This document shows positions 56,668 through 64,000 of a DNA stretch of 64,000 nt, piece by piece. Origin of the DNA: Pelagomonas calceolata (Eukaryota; Sar; Pelagophyceae; Pelagomonadales; Pelagomonadaceae); contig CAKKNE010000005.1 in NCBI GenBank assembly GCA_918797485.1, positions 1,674,001 to 1,738,000 on the forward strand, written 5' to 3'. The stretch's first letter is position 1. The number at the start of each line of letters is the position of its first letter. Below the pieces are notes generated by a model, which was given only the letters and a program-made list of their open reading frames with translations, was not told where the DNA came from and did no database searches. Made by a program: the position numbers and the translations under genes.

Positions 56668-58153
56668 AGGAATGTTCGATTGAAACAGACCACCATTGCC
56701 TTTTTGGGGGAGGAAGACGACTCCTGACGCTGACAGCGTCACAATCAATACATTTATTCCCTGCAAATTACCCCAAAGGCTGTCATACGATGGCAACAGT
56801 GTCACCTGCGGCTCTGATACTACTATCAGGGAGGTTCATATGGCAGGTGACGACTCAAAAAACAACATTTCGCTTGGGGTCTGAGTCATGCCAGACACTA
56901 TTTTGCGGTGCCGGTTGGCGGTTGACTTGAAATCGCGCTTCAAGTTCACTATCCAGAGAGCGAAAATATAGTGCCAGCGGCCAGGCCCGGGCGTCCTTGG
57001 CGCGGCTGCCGGGCAACGCTGTGGAGTTAAATGATTCCTGCCCCTACCACCGCCACGGACCAAGGTCACGGTAGCGTCAGCATGACTACCACGGCGGTGA
57101 GTCGGAGAGCCAGTGTATTACTTGTGCACTACGCCGTCTACGGTACTTAGTATATACATACCTCAATTTGCGCTGGCCCGGGGGCATGCTTCGAACTGGA
57201 TTTGTAGTAGATAACTTGAACCTATAATTACTTACAACCACGCCGTAGTATAAGGATTTTGCATACTTTATGTCCCGTCCTGAGTCCTGACTGATAAAAC
57301 ATACTCAGGCTCAGGCTAGTAATAACTTGAAGACCATTAAAAATCCGACCGTGACTCCGAGGCTCGGTCACGGTATTCAGTTCTTGAACTTGAAATCCGA
57401 GATAAACTTTGCCAGTGAAAGCCGGCGTCCCCCTTTTTCGCCAATTATGAATGCTGCTAAAATCTTATGAAAACTTAAAAATCGTGATCGCCGAATACTT
57501 CGCCCGTTGGAGAAACCGTGACAGTATAGACGAAACATATAAATCTAGTTCAAGTTCCCGCCCCCCCGGGCCGCCTCGGGCTAACGGCGTGGCACTATTT
57601 CATACGTTTCGTGGGATCCGATTCAGAGCGAAGTCACGGTCGCCACGGCAACGCAGGGCGATGTTGGCGTAGCCCCCGCCGACCGAGTGAGGGATGGTGG
57701 CGACGTAGAGCGAAGCTTAAGCGACCTGGCTCGCGTGCCACGCAGGACCCTGGAGGCCCTAGTCGCGTCACCGACGTGGCCACGATGGTTATTATCAGTA
57801 CCGCGTCACGGTGGGGCCACTGCAACGAGTTTCGGCCTAAACTTGAATGGGGCTTTGACGACCACGAGAATGGGACTTGGCGGCGGAGAATAGTGAATAT
57901 GATTAGGGCGTCATAGGCCACTGGCAGTCTAAGCCTGCATGTGAACCGGGCAGGGGGCGATATCGCAGTTGCAGCGTATAGCCGCGATGTTGCAATGTGT
58001 GGCCCCCATGCGGGTATTATCCTAATCGCGATTTTGGGGCGCTAGCACTTTGGGGTAGACTCGAAAGTGAACCCAGCAAATAGGGGTGGGGCTCCACGCC
58101 GGGGCGTGGTCGTCCGGTGGGCGGCCAGCCTGAGACTCTGAGTCAACCGGGCC

Positions 58154-58188
58154 GTCACGGTCACGGTCACGGTGACCGTGACCGTGAC
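58154..58188. repeat. 35-bp palindrome of GTCACG units
   Basis: Three GTCACG-G units are followed by their exact reverse complement, with 17-bp arms around one central base. It is the densest instance of a word that recurs in most spacers of the window. Confidence 0.8.
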
Positions 58189-58463
58189 TGGGCACTGGCA
58201 GCCGGCTCCCGGGCCGGACCGTGTAGCGCTGGCCACTGGCACGGCCTCAATTTAGGGAGCTTGAAGGCCCAGGCCCGGGCCGGCGGTGGCCTTAGTGCAA
58301 GACATCGATTTTGGTGATCTTCAACTTCAACTTCAACTTGAAGTATGTTGCAATTTCATTCAGTCCTATCTTGAATTCGTCGCGCAAGGGGTCAAAGTCA
58401 CGTCGACGGGCCAATCAACCCTCCATATTTGGCTAGTGCCTACCGTGGTGTTGCATAATATTA

Positions 58464-58540
58464 TGTACCGTAGGTACCGTAGGTACTAACCAAAACCTAC
58501 AGCCTACCTACGGTACCAGCAAGTACGGTACCGTAGGTAT
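58464..58540. promoter_or_regulatory. GGTACCGTA array upstream of dynein heavy chain
   Basis: At least four palindromic words (TACCGTAGGTACCGTAGGTA, CTACGGTACC, TACGGTACCGTAGGTA) occupy 77 bases and end 40 bases before the ATG at 58580. Same vocabulary and same distance as before WDR60 and the GAF/C2 gene. Confidence 0.55.
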
Positions 58541-58579
58541 TCAACGCGGCTCATAATAGTAGGATGCAACGCTGATATT

Positions 58580-61500
58580 ATGGATTCCGGTAGCAACTTG
58601 GTCGCAGACGATAGACTCGTTTTTGCGCTAGATCCTCAAACTGTATATCAGTATGATTTGCGTACGGCGCGGGCAACTATGCGCCCTCGGGGACACAAAG
58701 TTTTGTCTGTTTTGCCGACCTTAAAGAGTAATGAACGTCTGCATGCACCATTACGAGCCCGATTGCGTCCATTGCTAGCAGAATCTACATCAGGGCAGCA
58801 CAACGAGACAAGACCGGTGTCCCTCAAGCATTGCAGTACCAGGGTAGAAACAAAGTTACCAATTCATGAGTCGCGGCAGCTAGCTGAGCTATCGGATGAC
58901 GAAGACTTTAAGATTGCACAGCTGGGTCTGACGACAGGAGAAGACGCGGTAAATTATTTCACTACCGCAAGCAAGGACTCGCACGTCAAGTTCGTGCATC
59001 TTGTTCCAGCGGCCGACGGTTTAGAGCTCAACCCTTATCTGTTGGTAGTAGTTCCTTTCAGTGCTGCCCTTTCGCGTGGCGAATACTTCACCATGTCCCA
59101 AACTGGTCTCGTTCGTTGTGTCCAGAGCAACGGTGTAAGCGAGACAGAATGTGTATCAATGAACGAATGGGTACGACATTCCACATTTTTTAACATTCTA
59201 CGAAGTATACCGTATTTCAAGTTGTTTGTTCGGCTAAAGATATTCCGCCAATGGCACGCTAATGTGCGCCGGAAACTTTTTGTACGGCAACAGCGCTATT
59301 TGAGAAGCAGACTGCTCTTGGCTCGTGCCATTCTTTGCCAACCAATAATTGAGCTAAAGACGAAGATCTATGAGCTCAGGAAGGCATCCTTCATCGCACC
59401 ATTATCCCACAATCGTCTTCAAAGCAAAACACTCTTGATATTTATAGAACAACAGTTGGTCGCAAAAAAGGAGGCAATGTTTACGTGTGAAAGGATAATG
59501 AAACGGGTAATAGATATTACAGGCGTAGCTTGCGAATCAGTAAAATCACTCCAATACACCAAAGACAAATCTGCTAGTTCCCCTAAAGAGCTATGTACTC
59601 TTTTGTTATCTAAACTGGAGGAGGGCGGGACTAGAGGCCCGTCCATTAACAGCGAAATTGAGGAAAGACGAGCCCATAGGCGATTGGTTGCCAGTGCTTC
59701 GAAAGATCGAGGGCTGCTCACTAATTTTGTGCGCCTAGTAGATTGCATTATGGTGGAAACCGTCATATCTAATGTAATGCTCAGCTTCACCGAAACCTTG
59801 CTGGCTAATCTCGTGGATACTCGACACAAGGTTGGGTTGTTTGAGGTCATGCTTGGATTTGAGCTTACAGGAACGACGTTCTCCCCAATGCTCTCTGATT
59901 TTCTGGACATGTCACAGCGCGTCACTGACGATGTCATAGCCGATTTATGTCGCATTCCACGTGTCCTAGACTCTCGAAGTTGTGTCGAGCATTGTCCCTG
60001 GACTTCCTTTGCGTCGAAATTCGATGAAGTTATTTATTCTCTCCCTCTTTTTCGTCGCTTCGTGGACGCGTTGCGCAACAAGTTTCGTTTAGATTTCAAG
60101 CTTGCAATGCACAAAGCGGCGGTTTTTGATTCAGTGAGGCCAATCTACGAAGAATCGAGGAATTTCATTCCGCGCGTGTATCGGTCAAAAGCAAGAACAT
60201 TTTCTGAGCTGCAAATTGAATTCGAGCAGATCTGTGCCTGGCAGCAGGAGCTAGACAGGATGCGAGCTCGCGAATCTTCTGGGACAATCGAAGCTACGTC
60301 GCGGCATCTCAAGCAGACGCTGCTACCCTTTGTCGAAGCAAAGCAGGGTCTGCTTAAGAGTATAATCAGAGATGAGGCACGTGTTCAGTGTTCAAATTTG
60401 CGGACGATGCTAATGATGCGTGTTGAAGTTCTTGAGGCAATTCCAAAAAATCTCGATGACTTTGCTAGCTATCTTGAACAGACAGGAGCATACGACGAAC
60501 AAGAGATTAGCCGCATTAGAGGACCTGTGGACCGAATGTACTCACTACTTCAAATAAATGAAGTTAAGGTCCCGCCTGATGATCTTGTTGCATTGGATGA
60601 AATGCACAGCCTCGCGGCTCGATACAGCAAGCAGCTTGTCGCTGCTCAGACCTTCAAGGAGAACGAGCATGCAAATCAGAACGAACAACTTGATAAGGAC
60701 ATTGTAGCTCTAAACTCTGACCTGTCGGTGGTTACGACTGAAATCATGTCAGGCAATTTTGTCGATGTCATGCATTTTGATGATCCAGAGATGCCCGTTA
60801 TCAAAAGGGAGCTAGCAGCGATGCACTACCGTTTGGAACAGCTCGCCACGCGCGCTCAAACATATGCCAGCTACAAAGAGTTGTTTGGACTTCACGCAGA
60901 TGAATTCCCCCAATTAAACAAAGCAACAGACCGGCTGAGACTTGTCGACAGGCTCTGGACTTCAATCGCTGACTGGCACGCTTCCTATTCTATTTGGATG
61001 CGTGGAGATCTGACGACGCTTGACGCGGAAGAAGTTGACAGTAAAATGCAGGTCCTCCAGGCCGACGCATTTTCGCTCAATCGCAAGGTGAACTCTCCCG
61101 TGACAGAGAAATTTGTGCTGGTTATTGACGAGTTCAAGCCAGTCATGCCCCTAATCGTGGACCTCGGGAATCCGGCCATGCAGTCAAGGCACTGGGAGCA
61201 GCTATGCAAGGCGATGGGAAAGAATTTTGATCCTAGCACAACATTCAGTCTCGAGGACTTCCTCGCATGGGGCATCACCAGCCACGCGGAACTAGCGAGC
61301 GACGTAAGCAGTACTGCGTCCGGAGAGTTCCAATTGGAGAAGGGTTTAGCAAAAATGGAGACTGCCTGGGAAACGCTTGCCTTTGTTACCAAAGAATGGC
61401 GGACGAGCTACATTCTGGTCAGCACGGATGAAATCCAGCAGGAGCTTGATGACCAGATTGTAAAAACACAGGCCATGCGGGGCTCTAGCGCATCTCAGCG

Positions 61501-64000
61501 TCCTAAACATCTTGCGAGGCCGCCCAAGGCGACGGTCTGATCAGAAACTCCGCACGCGTGTGTGCGTTGAGTTTCTCGATGTATAGCACACTCACGCCAC
61601 CGTCCTCTCGCAGGATTTGTGAAACCCTTTCTAAATAGAACGACGGCCTATGAGTCAACTCTCGTCCTGTTGCAGGATATTATTGACAACTGGTTGAAAG
61701 TGCAAGCCGCCTGGCTTTACCTAGAGCCCATCTTCTCCTCGGACGACATAATGAAGCAGATTCCTACCGAAGGTCGCTTGTTCAAGACGGTGGATGCGAC
61801 TTGGATCGATTCGATGGCGCAAACAGCACAAGAGCCCGCCTTGTTATCCGTGGTGCGGCGACCGAACCTGCTTGAAAGTCTGATTGATGCAAACGTCAAA
61901 CTGGAGATCATCCAAAAAGGACTCTCTGACTACCTGGAGACTAAAAGACTGGCGTTCCCGAGATTCTTTTTCTTGTCGCTGCCTGCGCGAAAATCACCGT
62001 TCTTTCTCTGTCCGGAGAGTAGGCGGAATAACCGCGTTCTGTCGGGTCAGTATCGACGCGACGTTTTACTCTCCACGGTGGCATCGTCGAGCCCCACGCC
62101 ATCGACGCAACACGGTCGCGTGTCACTGTTTGATTTATACGCAGGTCGAACGACGAACTCCTCGAGATCCTGGCTGAAACAAAAGACCCGACAAAAGTCC
62201 AACCGCATTTGAAGAAGTGTGCGGACTCAGCGTCCCTGAAGCTGCCGTCAACTTGGGAACAGTGCATGAATCACACACGCCATCGAGGTGGCTTCCTCCA
62301 AACTTCATGCCAAAAAAGAGATCACCGTGGACTCTCGGGACAGTGCCCACGCAGGCTTCGACGGCGTCGCTGCACTCGAATTCACCGACCGCCTGGACAT
62401 TTTGTCGTGTTACGACGGCCCCGTAGATCGGAGTGAACGTCTAGAGTTCTCGTACGGTCCGTGCCATCACAGACCAATTAATCCGCGAGACAGCGGAGGT
62501 AACGTCGAGAAGTGGCTCGTAGAAGTGGAGAGCATAATGAAAAAGTCTCTCGCGTTTGCAATAGACGAGTCTTTAGTTGACTACGCAAGGGCCAAGAGAT
62601 CGGACTGGCTTCAGAGCTGGCAAGGTCAGACCGTGCTCACGGTGAATCAGATTACGTGGGTTGTTGCTGTTGAGGCGGCTATCATCCAAGGTGGAAATGC
62701 GATGGAGGTCCTTTATGAACAACGGCGCGGCGAGCTCCTTGACGTCGTTAAGTCTGTCCGCGGCAATATATCCAAGATGCTTCGGAACACCCTCGGTGCA
62801 TTAGTAGTGATGGACGTACACAATCGCGACATCACCGAATGGTTGTCAGAAACATCAATCTGTGCCGTGTCCGAATTTGACTGGCAGGCGCAGCTGCGGT
62901 ACTACTGGGCCGATGCTGGCGCGTCGTCGCAAACGGGCAGGCCAGAGACCATTTCTTGCCGCATGATCAATGCCATGATCTTATATGCATATGAGTACAT
63001 AGGGAACTGCGGAAGGCTTGTGATTACACCCTTGACAGATAGATGCTACCGCACGCTGATGGGCGCTATTCATCTCAACTTAGGTGGAGCTCCTGAGGGT
63101 CCCGCAGGCACCGGTAAAACGGAGACCACCAAAGATTTGGGCAAAGCCATCGCTATTCAATGTGTGGTGACGAACTGCTCGGACGGGCTGGACTATAAAG
63201 CGATGGCCAAGTTCTTCAAGGGGCTAGCCGCCTCTGGTGCCTGGGCCTGTTTTGATGAGTTCAACCGTATTATCCTAGAAGTTTTGTCTGTCGTGGCGCA
63301 GCAAGTGCTGACCATTCAGCAAGCAAAAGCGAGGCAGGCGGAGCGGTTCATGTTCGAGGGCACGGACCTCCCTCTGCGAATGACTTGTTGTCCTTTCATC
63401 ACGATGAACCCTGGCTATGCCGGTCGAGCGGAACTCCCGGACAACCTCAAAGTACTCTTTAGGACTGTGGCGATGATGGTGCCGGACTACGCGATGATCG
63501 GCGAGATCATCCTGTACTCCATGGGGTATACCGATGCGAAAGCCATGGCCGTCAAGATCGTTACGACCTACAAATTGTGCAGCGAGCAGCTCAGTGCGCA
63601 GTCGCACTACGACTATGGCATGCGCGCCGTCATCGCGGTTCTCAGGGCTTCGGGCAATTTGAAACGAAGCGAGGGCCACCTTCCGGAGGACATCTTGGTT
63701 TTGAGAGCCATTATTGATGTCAATGCGCCGAAGTTTTTAGCACCGGACGTGCCCCTGTTCAACGGCATCACGTCTGACTTGTTCCCGGGCGTCAAATTGC
63801 CGGAGCCGGACCGCCAGGCCATGCAGTCGAAGTCAAACGAAAGTTGCGTCGAGCGCAACCTGCAACTCACGGACTACTTCTGGGGCAAGATTGTGCAGAT
63901 CTACGACATGATGGTCGTGCGGCACGGCTTCATGATCGTCGGGGCGCCGTTCTCGGGCAAGACGTCCGCTTATAGAGTCTTAGCCGACGCCTTAAGTAAG
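58580..64000 (+). CDS. axonemal (inner-arm type) dynein heavy chain, 5' part
   Basis: The ATP-driven motor subunit of a ciliary dynein, truncated by the window edge. Exons: 58580-61499, 61614-61974, 62145-62218 and 62355 onward, in frame to the end. The N-terminal tail shows [20 protein letters not shown], typical of single-headed inner-arm chains of the DNAH6/3/7/12 group. The linker reads [40 protein letters not shown] and [12 protein letters not shown]1 has Walker [12 protein letters not shown] and Walker [14 protein letters not shown]2 has Walker [11 protein letters not shown]. After FDEFNRI the usual Asp/Asn is Ile ([12 protein letters not shown]). The first donor is uncertain: CAGC|GTCC leaves a three-residue insert in MRGS-RFVKPF. 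Introns here (114, 170, 136 nt) are longer than elsewhere and the 3' part is more GC-rich. Confidence 0.92.

Larger units (their letters stand above)
56668..58579. other. intergenic, dense in short repeated words, ends in a palindrome array
   Basis: No gene is seen. 57245-57665 resembles 43640-43890. 58154-58188 is a 35-bp odd palindrome built from GTCACG units. 58318-58345 repeats CTTCAA. CCACTGGCA, GTCACGGT and CAACTTGAA words are dense throughout. 58464-58540 is the GGTACC array before the dynein gene. Confidence 0.55.

Overview
The window is nuclear DNA of a flagellated eukaryotic alga with a complex (secondary, probably red-lineage) plastid. The evidence is spliceosomal genes with very short introns (31 to about 77 nt, mostly 40-60), axonemal and transition-zone ciliary genes, and two plastid proteins (ferredoxin-NADP reductase and ribosomal protein S1) whose N-termini look like secretory signal peptides followed by a basic transit region. 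A photosynthetic stramenopile or a haptophyte fits best; I cannot name the species. Exon models were built by hand; for most genes the exon lengths add up to a whole number of codons, which is a strong internal check.

Layout: a small coiled-coil gene (345-968, +); the 17-exon FACT subunit SPT16 (1683-5606, +); a repeat-rich block with a large fold-back element (6217-7428); a BFR1-like gene (8992-10679, -); plastid S1 (11763-13225, +); a DUF6492-like glycosyltransferase (13914-15513, -); about 5 kb with no convincing gene; FNR (20398-21576, +); dispersed repeats; ribosomal protein eL30 (23223-23616, -); the dynein-2 intermediate chain WDR60 (24119-26523, -); a new-looking 1837-residue multi-GAF/C2 protein (27516-33127, +); CC2D2A (34399-38846, -); a 796-residue coiled-coil protein (40343-42955, +); THOC5 (44622-46223, +); a VAP-like MSP protein (48716-49564, +); CFAP52 (51544-53679, -); a retinol-saturase/carotenoid-isomerase-like flavoprotein (54536-56667, +); and an axonemal dynein heavy chain that runs off the right edge (58580 to >64000, +).

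Four named genes are ciliary (WDR60, CC2D2A, CFAP52, dynein heavy chain). WDR60, the dynein heavy chain and the unknown GAF/C2 gene each have a dense array of the palindromic word TACGGTACC/GGTACCGTA within about 150 nt upstream of their start codons. I saw such arrays nowhere else apart from one partial match, and CC2D2A has a single related site. This is the best candidate here for an undescribed regulatory system, and it points to the GAF/C2 protein as a possible new flagellar component.

The spacers between genes are unusual. They reuse a small vocabulary of 8-10 bp words (GTCACGGT, CCACTGGCA, TCCGAGTC, CAACTTGAAG, CTCAGGCT, GGCCCGGG and their complements) and contain dispersed, mostly palindromic non-autonomous repeats. 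No rRNA, tRNA, CRISPR array or intact transposase was found.
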